DNA of 64,000 nt from the NCBI GenBank assembly GCA_021732005.1, contig JAKFVT010000033.1:248001-312000 (forward strand), given 5' to 3'. Below, one piece after another: positions 52,662 to 61,504 of the stretch. The notes under the pieces were generated by a model. That model had not been told where the DNA came from and did no database searches. It was given only the letters and a program-made list of their open reading frames with translations. Positions within the stretch are counted from its first letter, which is position 1. The number at the start of each line of letters is the position of its first letter. Position numbers and translations under genes: made by a program. This DNA is from Mycobacterium sp. (lineage in GTDB: Bacteria; Actinomycetota; Actinomycetes; Mycobacteriales; Mycobacteriaceae).

Positions 52662-52979
52662 ATGATCAACGCCGCCGCCGCCGCCAAGCTCGCCCTCGCC
52701 ACACTCGTCGCCCCGGTTCTGGCCGCCCTCGCGGTCGGCCTGGCCGGCCACGCCGCCGCCGAAACCCCGGAGACCGACGGCGGCACCTCCACCGCCAGCG
52801 ACACCATCGGCCAGCTGCGCGACCAGGGCATGCACGTCGTCGTCAACAAAGACGGTGCCATGCCGCTGGACAAGTGCTCGGTGATCTCGGTGCACCAGGA
52901 CCGCCACGAGCACCACGGCGGCCAGCAGCGCGACGCCTTCGAAACCGTCCAGGTCGACGTGTTCTGCCACGCCGGGTAG
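52662..52979 (+). CDS. Small secreted protein
   Basis: 105 aa. Signal peptide (KLALATLVAPVLAALAVGLA, cleavage after HAAA). The short mature part reads SDTIGQLRDQGMHVVVNKDG and PLDKCSVISVH, ending QVDVFCHAG; two cysteines. It resembles small exported mycobacterial proteins of unknown role. The MFS gene starts 3 nt after it, so they are probably co-transcribed. Confidence 0.7.
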   Translation: MINAAAAAKLALATLVAPVLAALAVGLAGHAAAETPETDGGTSTASDTIGQLRDQGMHVVVNKDGAMPLDKCSVISVHQDRHEHHGGQQRDAFETVQVDVFCHAG

Positions 52980-52982
52980 TCC

Positions 52983-54515
52983 ATGAAACCCCGCTGGCTT
53001 GCCCTGGGTGTGCTCAGCCTGGGCGTGCTGCTGATCGGAGTCGACGGCACCGTCCTGGCGGTGGCGGCACCGGTCTTCGGGCGGGATCTCGGGATGACGG
53101 CCACCGAGATCATGTGGATCGGAGACATCTACTCGTTCGTGCTCGCCGGCCTGCTCGTCACCATGGGCAGCCTCGGCGATCGGATCGGGCACAAGAAGCT
53201 ATTACTCATCAGCGCAACCGCTTTCGCACTGGCGTCGGTGGCGGCGGCGTATGCACCGACGGCCGGGATGCTGATCGCGGCCCGCGCGCTACTGGGTGTC
53301 GCCGGGGCAAGCCTGGCGCCGTCGACCCTGGCCCTGATCCGGGGTCTGTTTCCGGCTGCGCGGGAACGTGCTGTCGCCGTGGGTATTTGGGCCTCGGTGT
53401 TCTCGGCGGGCACCGCGCTGGGTCCCGTCATCGGCGGGCTGTTCCTGGAGCACTTCTGGTGGGGCTCGGTGTTCCTGATCAACGTGCCGGTGGTCGTCGT
53501 CCTGGTGGTGGGCGGCTGGGTGCTGCTGCCCGAATTGCGCAACCCAACCCCCGGACCGTGGGATCCGCTCGGCGCCGCCCTGTCGCTGATCGGCATCCTC
53601 GGCGTGGTCTACGCCGCCAAGCAGGGCGCCGCCCACGGACTGCACGCCGACATCAGCGTCGCCGGCTTGGTGGGCCTTGGCGCCCTGACGTTGTTCGTGC
53701 GACGGCAGCTGAAGGCAGCGCATCCGCTGATCGACGTTCGCCTGTTCGCCCACCGCGGGTTCACCGGCGTGATCACCGCGAACATGCTGTCGATCCTCGG
53801 CCTGTCCGGCGTGCTGTTCTTTCTGTCCCAGTTCTTCCAACTGGTCCACGACTACAGTCCGCTGCAGGCCGGGTTCGCCGAATTGCCCGCCGCAGTAGCG
53901 GCGACGGCCTTCGGCGTGCTGGCCGGCGTCGCCGTACGGTACCGGTCGCCGCGCTCAGTCCTCGCGACCTCACTCGCCTTGATCGGTGCGGCACTGGCAT
54001 CGCTGACGCTGATCAGCCCGACGACGCCCTACTGGCCGCTCGGAATCGCGTTGTTCGCGATCGGCGCCGGCCTCGGGATGGCCTTCACCGTGGCCAACGC
54101 CATCATCATCGCCAGCGTCCCGCCGGAGCGGACCGGTGCCGCGGCAGGTGTATCGGAGACGGCCTACGAGCTGGGCATGGCACTCGGTATCGCGCTGCTG
54201 GGCAGCGTGATCGCCGCCGTCTACCGCGGCCTCGACCGGCCAGCCGGTATTCACGACGACGTCGTGGCGCACGCCGAGCAATCGTTGGCCGCCGCGCACC
54301 GGGCAGCCGCAACACTCGGAGGGGACAAGGCGCACGCCCTGCTGTCCGCCGCGCAAGCCGCCTTCACCGACGGGCTGGCCGTCGCCGCGGGCATCGGTTC
54401 GGTTCTGCTCCTGGCGTCTGCAGTGGCGGTGTGGATGCTGCTCAAGCCACCGCCCGGTAGCCCGCTTGTCCCCTATGGTTGCTCTGACTTCGAGGAAGGC
54501 CCGGTGCCGAAATGA
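52983..54515 (+). CDS. DHA2-family (14-helix) MFS drug exporter
   Basis: 510 aa. Motif A GSLGDRIGHKKLLL (about residues 62-75), motif C ASVFSAGTALGPVIGG in helix 5, an opening D-x-T-x-(V) segment (LLIGVDGTVLAVAAPVFGRD) and many hydrophobic helices fit EmrB/QacA-type H+ antiporters. Probably exports drugs or lipophilic cations. It overlaps the APC permease gene as ATGA (54512-54515). Confidence 0.85.
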   Translation: MKPRWLALGVLSLGVLLIGVDGTVLAVAAPVFGRDLGMTATEIMWIGDIYSFVLAGLLVTMGSLGDRIGHKKLLLISATAFALASVAAAYAPTAGMLIAARALLGVAGASLAPSTLALIRGLFPAARERAVAVGIWASVFSAGTALGPVIGGLFLEHFWWGSVFLINVPVVVVLVVGGWVLLPELRNPTPGPWDPLGAALSLIGILGVVYAAKQGAAHGLHADISVAGLVGLGALTLFVRRQLKAAHPLIDVRLFAHRGFTGVITANMLSILGLSGVLFFLSQFFQLVHDYSPLQAGFAELPAAVAATAFGVLAGVAVRYRSPRSVLATSLALIGAALASLTLISPTTPYWPLGIALFAIGAGLGMAFTVANAIIIASVPPERTGAAAGVSETAYELGMALGIALLGSVIAAVYRGLDRPAGIHDDVVAHAEQSLAAAHRAAATLGGDKAHALLSAAQAAFTDGLAVAAGIGSVLLLASAVAVWMLLKPPPGSPLVPYGCSDFEEGPVPK

Positions 54516-55957
54516 CCGTTGAATTCACCGATGAGGAACTCCAGCATTCGGGCTACCAACCCGAACTGAAGCGCACCCTCGGCTCGTTCCAAGTGTTCGC
54601 GATCTCGTTCGCGTTCATCTCGGTAGTCGTCGGGATCTTCGCGACCTACGGTGCGGTGCTGAATTACTCAGGGCCGGTGGGGATCTGGTTGTGGATCATT
54701 GCCGCGGTGGGCCAGACCCTCGTCGCACTTGTGGTGGCCCAGTTCGCCGCCCGCATCGCGCTGAGCGGCTCGTCCTATCAGTGGGCGTCGCGGCTGGCGA
54801 ACCCGAAAGTCGGGTGGCTGTTCGGCTGGTTGACGTTCTGGTTCCTGGCGATCGCGGTCGCGGCGATGGATAACGCACTGGCCAGCCAAGCGCTGATGCC
54901 GCTGTTCGGGATGGCGCCCGACGAGGACATTGCCCGGTGGATCACGTTGGCGATCTTGCTGACTCAGACCATTCTCGTCATTGCCTCCACCCGCCTGCTC
55001 GGCGTGGTCACCTCCGGGGCGGTCGGTCTCGAGCTGGCAATCCTGGCGGTCCTGGTGGTCGGCCTCGGTGCCGTGATGGTGTTCTCCGGCACCGGCACCA
55101 CCGCCAATCTGGTCTCCCGGGGTGTGGCAGCCGATGCGCCCAACTACTTCGCGATCGGCGGGCCGTTGATGGCCGGCATGATCATGGGCTTGGTGACGCT
55201 GGTCGGCTTCGACTCCGCGGCGAATCTCGCTGAGGAGGCCAAGGATCCGTTCCGCAGCGTCCCGCGCGCGATCGTCTCGTCGGTGATCGCGTCGGCGACG
55301 TTAGGTCTGGTGTTCGTCATCATCCTCACGTTGGCGATCAAGGACATCACCGCAGTGACCACCAGCGGGTCACCGGTGGCGACGATCATCCGCGATCAGC
55401 TCGGCCCGGTGATGGAACGAGTTCTGTTGACCGGCATCGTGTTTGCCATGTTCGGTGCCGGCATGGTGATGATCGCTGCCTGCTCGCGGCAGGCGTTCGC
55501 CATGGCGCGGGACTCGCGGTTCCCCGGCCACACAGTGTTGCGCCGGGTGAGTCCGCGCACCCAGACTCCGGTCGCCGCGACCATCCTGATCTTCGTGATC
55601 GGCGTGGCCTTGATGCTCACGCTGCGCGGTGCGGCCCTGCTGCAGCTGATCGTCGCGTCGACGATCCTGCCTGCACTAATCTACGGCGGCATCGTGGTGC
55701 TCTACCTCTGTGTGCGCACACGTCTCGAACGCAAGGAGGGCGGCTTCAGCCTCGGCCGGTTCGAGCTGCCGTTGGCCTACACCGCGCTGGTGTGGGTGGG
55801 TTTCTCCATCTTCGCCCTCGTATCCCCCAGTGAGGCACGAATTCCCGGCCTGATCGTGCTCGGCCTGATCGCCGTTGGCGGGCTGTACTTTGTCTCGCTC
55901 CTGCTGACCAACCGCGAGGCGTTGGACAGCGAATCAGGTGAGCCGGGTGCGTTCTGA
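54512..55957 (+). CDS. APC-superfamily amino acid/amine permease
   Basis: 481 aa, about 12 hydrophobic helices. Start region LGSFQVFAISFAFISVVVGI; substrate-binding loop ALSGSSYQWASRLANPKVGW; GFDSAANLAEEAKDPFRSVP is a typical APC helix 6-7 motif. It likely imports an amino acid, polyamine or choline-like compound by H+ symport. Translationally coupled to the DHA2 exporter. Confidence 0.85.
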   Translation: MTVEFTDEELQHSGYQPELKRTLGSFQVFAISFAFISVVVGIFATYGAVLNYSGPVGIWLWIIAAVGQTLVALVVAQFAARIALSGSSYQWASRLANPKVGWLFGWLTFWFLAIAVAAMDNALASQALMPLFGMAPDEDIARWITLAILLTQTILVIASTRLLGVVTSGAVGLELAILAVLVVGLGAVMVFSGTGTTANLVSRGVAADAPNYFAIGGPLMAGMIMGLVTLVGFDSAANLAEEAKDPFRSVPRAIVSSVIASATLGLVFVIILTLAIKDITAVTTSGSPVATIIRDQLGPVMERVLLTGIVFAMFGAGMVMIAACSRQAFAMARDSRFPGHTVLRRVSPRTQTPVAATILIFVIGVALMLTLRGAALLQLIVASTILPALIYGGIVVLYLCVRTRLERKEGGFSLGRFELPLAYTALVWVGFSIFALVSPSEARIPGLIVLGLIAVGGLYFVSLLLTNREALDSESGEPGAF

Positions 55958-56424
55958 GCTCGTACGGCTCAAGCGGCCGTGTAGATCTGAAGCGAATGGA
56001 GGAAGACCAGCGACGTTCCCAGGTCAACCAACCCGGGCCCCGGGAGATTCAGATCGTGCCCCTGGAACGCCCGGAAGCTACAACTCAACTTGTCTCCACC
56101 AGCGCCGTCCCACACCGCCATCACCGCAGCACTGCCGAGATGAAGCGCTCCCGCCGGATCCAAGCTCCGAAGGTGACAGGCAGGCGCTTCTCGTGCCTCA
56201 CGGACCCGTCAGATCCATCCGTGTCGGAGGTCCGCAGTCTTCGCCACCCCGTTTGGCGCGACTGTTTGTTGTGCACGTAACCGGACTTACGTTGGGGGTG
56301 CGCTAGTTCCGAACTTCACCTTTAAGTACGGCGGTAGGGATATGATGACCCAACTATCAGGTCCAGGAGGCGGCCCGATCGTTGTGGTCGCACTGGTCTC
56401 CGTACGGAGAGCAGGGGTGACGGC
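55958..56424. other. Intergenic region
   Basis: No recognised gene in 467 bp. A minus-strand frame at 55969-56163 (64 codons) is open but shows no family resemblance. TATGAT at 56341-56346 could be a -10 element for the small secreted protein that follows, but the -35 is unclear. Confidence 0.4.
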
Positions 56425-56730
56425 ATGCGAAAAGCTTCTTGCTTCTTGGCATTCGGGGTGATCATCGCGGCAGGACCCGCCAGCCTTCTATCGGCAACGC
56501 CTGCCTCGGCAGACTGCACCAATGCGGGCGCGGCCACGGTCTGCGCGCAAGGCGAAGTCCGCGGCGGCGGCCCAAGCGCACCCATCGCGGGACCCGCATA
56601 TCCGGGTTACTGCGCTGATCCGTGGTACTGCGACGACTCATGGGGCGTCGACATCGACCTCAATCCCCGACCGCCGGTACGTCCACCATCCCCGCCGATC
56701 CGGCCGGGCCGCCCCGGCCCGCGTAACTGA
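56425..56730 (+). CDS. Small secreted Pro-rich protein
   Basis: 101 aa. Signal peptide (CFLAFGVIIAAGPASLLSAT, cleavage after ASA). The mature part has paired Cys (CTNAGAATVC and GYCADPWYCDD) and ends in a Pro/Arg-rich tail (RPPVRPPSPPIRPGRPGPRN). Similar short exported proteins occur in many mycobacteria. Function unknown. Followed after 38 nt by the hemophore-like gene. Confidence 0.7.
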   Translation: MRKASCFLAFGVIIAAGPASLLSATPASADCTNAGAATVCAQGEVRGGGPSAPIAGPAYPGYCADPWYCDDSWGVDIDLNPRPPVRPPSPPIRPGRPGPRN

Positions 56731-56768
56731 GCTTGACCTGTCCATCTTTCATCGTTAGGAGCAGTCGA

Positions 56769-57119
56769 ATGTTGGTCCGTAACTTGATCAGCGCCGGAAT
56801 CATCTCAGGCGCAATGCTGATCGGCAGTGCGGCAACCGCCGCCGCCGACGAACCGAACTGCACGGCCGGCGACCTCACGCAGGTCCTGTCCGGAGTCAAT
56901 GCCGGCATGTCGGTCTACCTGTTCACCCACCCCGACGTGAACGCGTTCTTCACCGGCCTCAAGGGCAAGTCGCGCGACGAGATGCGTACCGCCGTCGCCG
57001 ATTACCTGCAGGCGAATCCCGATGTCCGCGACCAGATCAAGGCCGTCCGGCAGCCCGCGGCCGACTTCCGCGCTCGCTGCGACGCACCGATGCCTGACGA
57101 CATGGGCCCGATGAGCTGA
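56769..57119 (+). CDS. Hemophore-like exported haem-binding protein
   Basis: 116 aa from ATG 56769, with TAGGAG upstream; a start at 56733 would spoil the signal. Signal peptide (MLVRNLISAGIISGAMLIGS, cleavage after AAA), then the mycobacterial hemophore (MHB, Rv0203-like) domain: CTAGDLTQVLSGVNAGMSVY, LFTHPDVNAFFTGLKG, VADYLQANPDVRDQIKAVRQ, FRARC. The two Cys likely form a disulfide. Rv0203 binds haem and delivers it to MmpL3/11; a similar role is plausible. Confidence 0.8.
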   Translation: MLVRNLISAGIISGAMLIGSAATAAADEPNCTAGDLTQVLSGVNAGMSVYLFTHPDVNAFFTGLKGKSRDEMRTAVADYLQANPDVRDQIKAVRQPAADFRARCDAPMPDDMGPMS

Positions 57120-57147
57120 TCCCCCACTGAGCTTGCGTGTTGGTGCC

Positions 57148-57199
57148 CGCCTCCGAGCGACAACGACGACATGACCAAAGCGGTTGTCGCTGAGAGGCG
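57148..57199. terminator. Long stem-loop between convergent genes
   Basis: The 17-nt arms 57148-57164 and 57183-57199 are complementary at 15 positions, around an 18-nt loop. Positioned between the hemophore gene and the convergent repeat-protein gene, it probably ends transcription both ways. No U-tract. Confidence 0.6.
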
Positions 57200-57211
57200 G
57201 ACGACAAGCCC

Positions 57212-58648
57212 CTAGTGGCCATCCCGCGCGCTCCCGGCGGTGCCCTTCTTCTTTCCGGTGTCGTTGGCCTTGGCCGCCGGAGCCTTGCTGCTCGACCCGC
57301 TGGTCGCCTGCGCGCCACCGATGCGGAAGTTGTTGATCGCGATACCGGGGTTGGTCTTGGTGACGGTCTGACCGTTGGCGAAGATGGTGCCGGCCAACGC
57401 GAGCGGTCCGGGACCGGCGTTCACAGTGTTGGTACCGCCGAGGAAGTTGAAACCGGCGGTGATGTTGCCGCCCGTGCCTCCGACGGTCACCTGGTTGTTG
57501 CTGCTCAACGTATTGATCGCCAGGTTGTAGTTGCTGCCCGCGCCACCCACGGTCAACGTGTTGTTGTTGCCGACGATGTTGTACACCGCGTTCTGATACC
57601 CGCCCGTCGACTCCACCGTGTTGCCGTTGCCGCCCAGGAGATTGAATGCCGTGTTGTAGATGCCACCAGTGATCGTCACGGCATTACCGGTGCCGAACCA
57701 GTTTTGCGCGAGGTTGCCGTTGCCGCCGTTGGTGGTCACGGTGTTGTTGCTGCCGAACAGGTTTCGAACGGTGTTCGCGTAGCCGCCGGTGACCATGATG
57801 GTGTTGCCGTTGCCGAAGATGTTGCGGCCCCAGTTGGCATAGCCACCGGTTGTCATGACGGTGTTGTTGCTGCCGAACAGGCTGGTCGCGGTGTTCACCA
57901 GGCTGCCGACCGTCACGACGGTGTTGTTGTCACCGAGCAGGTTGGTCGCCCAGTTCCAGATCCCGCCCTGCGCCGACACGGTGGTGTTGCTGCCGAAGAG
58001 GTTGGTGGCCAGATTGATGATCGAGCTGTTCGCCGCGTCACCGGATTCGACGACATTGTCGCGGCCGCCCACGTTCGTCGCGATGTTGAAGAAGCCGTGC
58101 GAGGTGACCTTCATGGCGTCGGCGGCGGTTCCCCTGCCGAACAGATTGAGGGCGATGTTGCCGGCGCCGCCGGTACCGCCGGCGGTGACGGTGCTGCCGT
58201 TCGCCGCCGTGTTGAGTGGTGTGGCGTTCAGGGCGATGTTGAGACCGAAATTACCGAACTGGCCTGAGCCTTGAGTGATGGCGGACCCGTTCGGTCCGAG
58301 TTGGGTGGCGAGGCCGAACAATCCGTTGGCGGTAGCGACCGATCCGTCCCCGGCCGCCGTGGCGAAGGTGAACGCGTCACCGGTGGTGGCGGCGGAATTC
58401 GTTCCGAGGGCGAACGCTCCGCCGAACAGTCCGCCGGCGTGCGCGGTGGCGCCGCTGCCGACCGCGATCGCGATGCTCAGCGGCGTGCTTGAGCAGTCGG
58501 CGCTGTTGCCGAGGCCGAAGAACGACGCGCAGCTCGCGTTGGCCTTAGGGGCAGAACCTATAGCGGCGCCAGCAAGTAAAGCGCTCGCGGCGGCGCCGGC
58601 GGCGAGAACACCGGTGACGGTATAACGAGTCTTTGCGGTACTAATCAT
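57212..58648 (-). CDS. Exported Asn/Gly-repeat protein, predicted beta-solenoid
   Basis: 478 aa. Signal peptide (TVTGVLAAGAAASALLAGAA, cleavage near ANA), then a short Cys-containing region (CASFFGLGNSADC). The core (about residues 165-385) is a run of roughly 20-residue repeats of the form N-x3-N-(L/I/W)-(F/L/V)-G-x-(N/G)-N-(T/A)-(V/I)-x3-G-G, for instance NLFGSNNTVTTNGGNGNLAQ. The pattern predicts a stacked beta-helix with Asn ladders. The C-terminus is Lys-rich (KAPAAKANDTGKKKGTAGSA). Probably a surface or wall structural protein or adhesin; function unknown. Confidence 0.75.
   Translation of the reverse strand: MISTAKTRYTVTGVLAAGAAASALLAGAAIGSAPKANASCASFFGLGNSADCSSTPLSIAIAVGSGATAHAGGLFGGAFALGTNSAATTGDAFTFATAAGDGSVATANGLFGLATQLGPNGSAITQGSGQFGNFGLNIALNATPLNTAANGSTVTAGGTGGAGNIALNLFGRGTAADAMKVTSHGFFNIATNVGGRDNVVESGDAANSSIINLATNLFGSNTTVSAQGGIWNWATNLLGDNNTVVTVGSLVNTATSLFGSNNTVMTTGGYANWGRNIFGNGNTIMVTGGYANTVRNLFGSNNTVTTNGGNGNLAQNWFGTGNAVTITGGIYNTAFNLLGGNGNTVESTGGYQNAVYNIVGNNNTLTVGGAGSNYNLAINTLSSNNQVTVGGTGGNITAGFNFLGGTNTVNAGPGPLALAGTIFANGQTVTKTNPGIAINNFRIGGAQATSGSSSKAPAAKANDTGKKKGTAGSARDGH
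57500..58150. repeat. Degenerate 60-bp tandem repeats inside the repeat-protein gene
   Basis: About ten imperfect 60-bp units, most obvious from GTTGTTGCTGCCGAACAGGT-type segments recurring near 57730-57760, 57860-57880 and 57980-58000. They encode the 20-residue protein repeat. Bounds are approximate. Confidence 0.6.
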
Positions 58649-58745
58649 GTTACTTCCCCGATCAAGCCAAGATTGCCGTTGGCGGATTTGCTATGCGGCA
58701 GCAATGAGTATGGCTCAACCGTCCGCGTTTGAGGCCGCTTCTCGC

Positions 58746-60932
58746 TCAAGCAATCTGCAACGTCACGAAGTACGAGCTGCCACTCGGGACCGAGGACGCC
58801 GACAAGCCGCCAGTCAATCCGAAGAGGTTCGCCACCCCGAAGCTCAACACCAAAGCCAGCGCGGTGCCGATTCCCGCCAGCTGACCCACGGCGTAGGCGA
58901 CCGGGTTGTCACCGAGCAGCGCACCGAATCCCTGCCCCAGCGACTGACCGAGGGCGATCTGCAGCGCCGGGCTGTTCACGACCCTCGCAATCACGGTCTG
59001 CACCACATCCGCCGGCGGCGTTCCACCGAGGAGATCCCCGGCGAGGTCACCGATCAGGCCCTGCGCGGCCGGGTTGGACACGAAGGCCTGCACCGCGGCT
59101 TTGGCCACCTGGCTCACCACCGGATCCAGGGCCGTGTTGTTCAGCGGCGTCGAATCGATCAGCTGATTGACGACACCTTGCGCGACCGTGCTGATCACGT
59201 CCCGAACGGCTGGAGCCTTCAGCACCGACTGCAACGCGTCCGGCACGGTGGCGTTGAACGCCGCAACCAACGCCGGGTCCGACGCCAGCTGCTGCACAGC
59301 ACCCTGGAGCACGTCGACAGGCGATACCCCGCTCAGCAGCGCCCCGATGATCTGCTCGGTGGCAGCCGACAGCGTCGCCGCCACCCCGTCCTGGCCGAGG
59401 AAGCTGGTGATCACCGAGCCGGCCGTCGCGCCGAGCTGAGCCGCGGACTTCGGATCGGCCAGAGCCTCGGCGAGCGTCGGACCATAGGTCGGCCCGAACA
59501 ACTCACCGACGACAGTGCGGAAACCTTCGTCGGCCGCCAAGTTGATCACCAGCATCTTGACCGTCGACGCCAGGCCCGCCACCACATCAGCATTGATGAC
59601 CAATGACGACACAGCGTCACCCGCGGCAGGAGCCAGCGCCGACAGGAACGCCGAATTGCCCTGCAGCCCTTGCCAGGCCACGTCCAGTGCATCGAGCCAG
59701 TTGTCGCCCGCCAGCAGCGCGGTACCGAACTGCGTGATGTAGCCGGCCAGCGCTGCCGGGACGCCCGGTGCGGACAAGATGTCGGTGACAGCAGCACCGG
59801 CCACCGCGGCCACACCCTGCACCGCCTTGGTGTTGCTCATCAAGCCCTGTACGGCCGCGCCAAGTGCATTGCCGACGGCGGTCGCGGTGGGGCTGTCACC
59901 CAGCGCGGAGGTCACCCAGCCATCGACGACATTGCCGAGCCATGCCGGGATGACCCCACCGTTGGTCAAATCGATGACCGCACCAGACACACCTGACCCC
60001 AGCGCAGCCTGAACCGCCGGGTTACTCAGGAAGGTCGCGATCTCGTCGGAGGAGTTGGCGACCACCGCCTTGAGGTAATTCGCAAGTGGCGCATTATCGT
60101 TGATGGCCAACCCTGCCGCGATCGCGGTGGCTTGGGCACTGTCCGGCCGCACGGCGGTGGCGATCACATCCAGCGCGGTCTGGACGCCGGCGTTGCCGAG
60201 CACAACGCGAGCGAAGCTGACCGCCGCGTTGCCGACGACGGTGCCGACCGGTGACGGCACGCCCAGGTAGGTGTTCAGCGCCGTCGAGATTTTCGTCGAA
60301 ACGAACTGCAGGATCGTGTCATTCGCGACGAGCTGCTGCACTTCGGCACTGACCTTGCCGTTGGCGAGCAGGTCCTGGATGCCGTTCGCGACGATCGGCG
60401 CCAACTCGTCGGCGATCGGGCTCCAGCCGGGGAAATGGGAATCGATGAAGTTGCGCACGGCGGTGCCGAGCGTGCTGCCCGCGGTGGCGCCCGCGGCTGG
60501 CGGCGTACCCCCGGTGACGCCAGCACTGGGCACCGAAGCTGCTGCCGCAGAGGCGGTTCCGCCGGTGGCGACCGAGCGTGCCGATCGGGCGGTCCCGTCC
60601 CGGCGGGTCGCCGCCAGCACCGCAAACGACAGCGGCTCGGTGGCCGGAGCCAACGGATCGCTGCTCCCGCTGAGCCGGTCCAGTGGCCGCCGGCTCGCCA
60701 CGGAGATCGATGCGGCCGGCTTGGCCGCCGCTGTCGGCGGCTTCTGGGTACTGCTCGGCTTCGTCGAATTCCGGGGGGCGGGCTTGCCGGCCGAGGACGT
60801 CGTCTTCCCCGAATTGGCCGCGCCGGTGTCGGCATCGGCCACTGCCGGCAGAGCAACAATCACCCCGCCGATACCAAGCGCGATGGCCAAGGCCCCGACC
60901 CGTCCGATGTTGTAGCGACCCTGCTGTCCCAT
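58746..60932 (-). CDS. Large exported Ala-rich helical protein
   Basis: 728 aa. Signal or anchor (VGALAIALGIGGVIVALPAV, followed by ADADTG), a 120-residue Ser/Thr/Ala/Pro linker, then about 500 residues of repeating helical segments of 50-90 residues (IADELAPIVANGIQDLLANG; ALAPAAGDAVSSLVINADVV; AVQQLASDPALVAAFNATVP; NPAAQGLIGDLAGDLLGGTP). The final hydrophobic stretch (LAGIGTALALVLSFGVANLF) may be a membrane segment. No enzyme motif seen. Similar Ala-rich exported proteins are found in mycobacteria with no known role. Confidence 0.65.
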   Translation of the reverse strand: MGQQGRYNIGRVGALAIALGIGGVIVALPAVADADTGAANSGKTTSSAGKPAPRNSTKPSSTQKPPTAAAKPAASISVASRRPLDRLSGSSDPLAPATEPLSFAVLAATRRDGTARSARSVATGGTASAAAASVPSAGVTGGTPPAAGATAGSTLGTAVRNFIDSHFPGWSPIADELAPIVANGIQDLLANGKVSAEVQQLVANDTILQFVSTKISTALNTYLGVPSPVGTVVGNAAVSFARVVLGNAGVQTALDVIATAVRPDSAQATAIAAGLAINDNAPLANYLKAVVANSSDEIATFLSNPAVQAALGSGVSGAVIDLTNGGVIPAWLGNVVDGWVTSALGDSPTATAVGNALGAAVQGLMSNTKAVQGVAAVAGAAVTDILSAPGVPAALAGYITQFGTALLAGDNWLDALDVAWQGLQGNSAFLSALAPAAGDAVSSLVINADVVAGLASTVKMLVINLAADEGFRTVVGELFGPTYGPTLAEALADPKSAAQLGATAGSVITSFLGQDGVAATLSAATEQIIGALLSGVSPVDVLQGAVQQLASDPALVAAFNATVPDALQSVLKAPAVRDVISTVAQGVVNQLIDSTPLNNTALDPVVSQVAKAAVQAFVSNPAAQGLIGDLAGDLLGGTPPADVVQTVIARVVNSPALQIALGQSLGQGFGALLGDNPVAYAVGQLAGIGTALALVLSFGVANLFGLTGGLSASSVPSGSSYFVTLQIA

Positions 60933-60958
60933 GACACCTACCCCGACGTTGACGAACC

Positions 60959-60970
60959 AGCTAATTAGCT
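60959..60970. promoter_or_regulatory. Perfect 12-bp palindrome upstream of the Ala-rich protein gene
   Basis: AGCTAATTAGCT at 60959-60970 lies 27-38 bp before the start codon at 60932, in an otherwise GC-rich region. It may be a repressor site or simply the promoter. Confidence 0.35.
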
Positions 60971-61148
60971 AGGGGTATAGCACATGACCAGGTCGTGCAG
61001 GTTGCACATGGCCAAACAACCGGGTGCTGCGTACGCCGAAGGGCTGGACCTGCCTCTGGACCCGTGAACACGGAGCTGACATTCCCGCGGTAAGCGAGTG
61101 GGCCTGCCCGGGCTGACCCGGCACGTTTGAGCAGGGCACTCAGGGGTA

Positions 61149-61427
61149 GTGGCTGCTGGTATGGCAACACCCTCGGCGCCACCGCGAACGTCCTTTGTGA
61201 TCGCGAGCCGCAACCGGGCCGACGAGCTCGCCGGCGTCGCGGATCGACTCCTGGACACCACTCGTTGCCCAATCATTGTGGTGGACAACAACTCCGAGGA
61301 CGATTCGGTCGTCAAGGTCCGTCGGCTCGCAGACCGGACCGGTGGTCGACTGGACGTCATCGAGTTGCCCGGCAATGCGGGCGCGGTAGGTCGCAACATC
61401 GGTGTCGCGGCCAGTCGCACTCCGTAG
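61149..61427 (+). pseudogene. Truncated GT2 glycosyltransferase
   Basis: 92 codons. RTSFVIASRNRADELAGVAD, then CPIIVVDNNSEDDSV and PGNAGAVGRNIGVAASRTP match the first 80 residues of family-2 glycosyltransferases (nucleotide-binding DNxSxD loop). A TAG follows the TP where the next strand (usually YVAF-DDD) is expected. Downstream sequence has no further GT2 homology, so the C-terminal two-thirds were lost. Starts at GTG 61149 or ATG 61161. Confidence 0.7.
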
Positions 61428-61504
61428 GCGAGCCTTATTGTCCGCAATCATCGCCAGCCGCACAGCGCACTTGCGGTTGCAGCACATCAAGTGGGCCGCG
61501 CGCC

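Noticed and set aside
52874..54460. 528-codon plus-strand frame overlapping the DHA2 exporter
   Set aside because: Wrong frame: Arg/Gly/Ala-rich sequence with no hydrophobic helices, while the exporter frame has MFS motifs.
55969..56163. Minus-strand 64-codon frame
   Set aside because: No family resemblance, no clear ribosome site; kept only as a note in the intergenic entry.
57500..58150. Possible CRISPR array because of regular repeats
   Set aside because: The units are imperfect, contiguous and coding (20-residue protein repeats), with no unique spacers.
60948..60978. SigF-like promoter (GTTG...GGGTAT) on the plus strand
   Set aside because: The spacing of about 21 bp is too long for the GTTT-N15-17-GGGTAT pattern, and only the GT2 remnant lies downstream.
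61140..61490. Minus-strand frame starting with a Cys-rich segment (MMCCNRKCAVRL)
   Set aside because: It suggested a zinc finger at first, but the rest is antisense to the GT2 remnant and no family matches.
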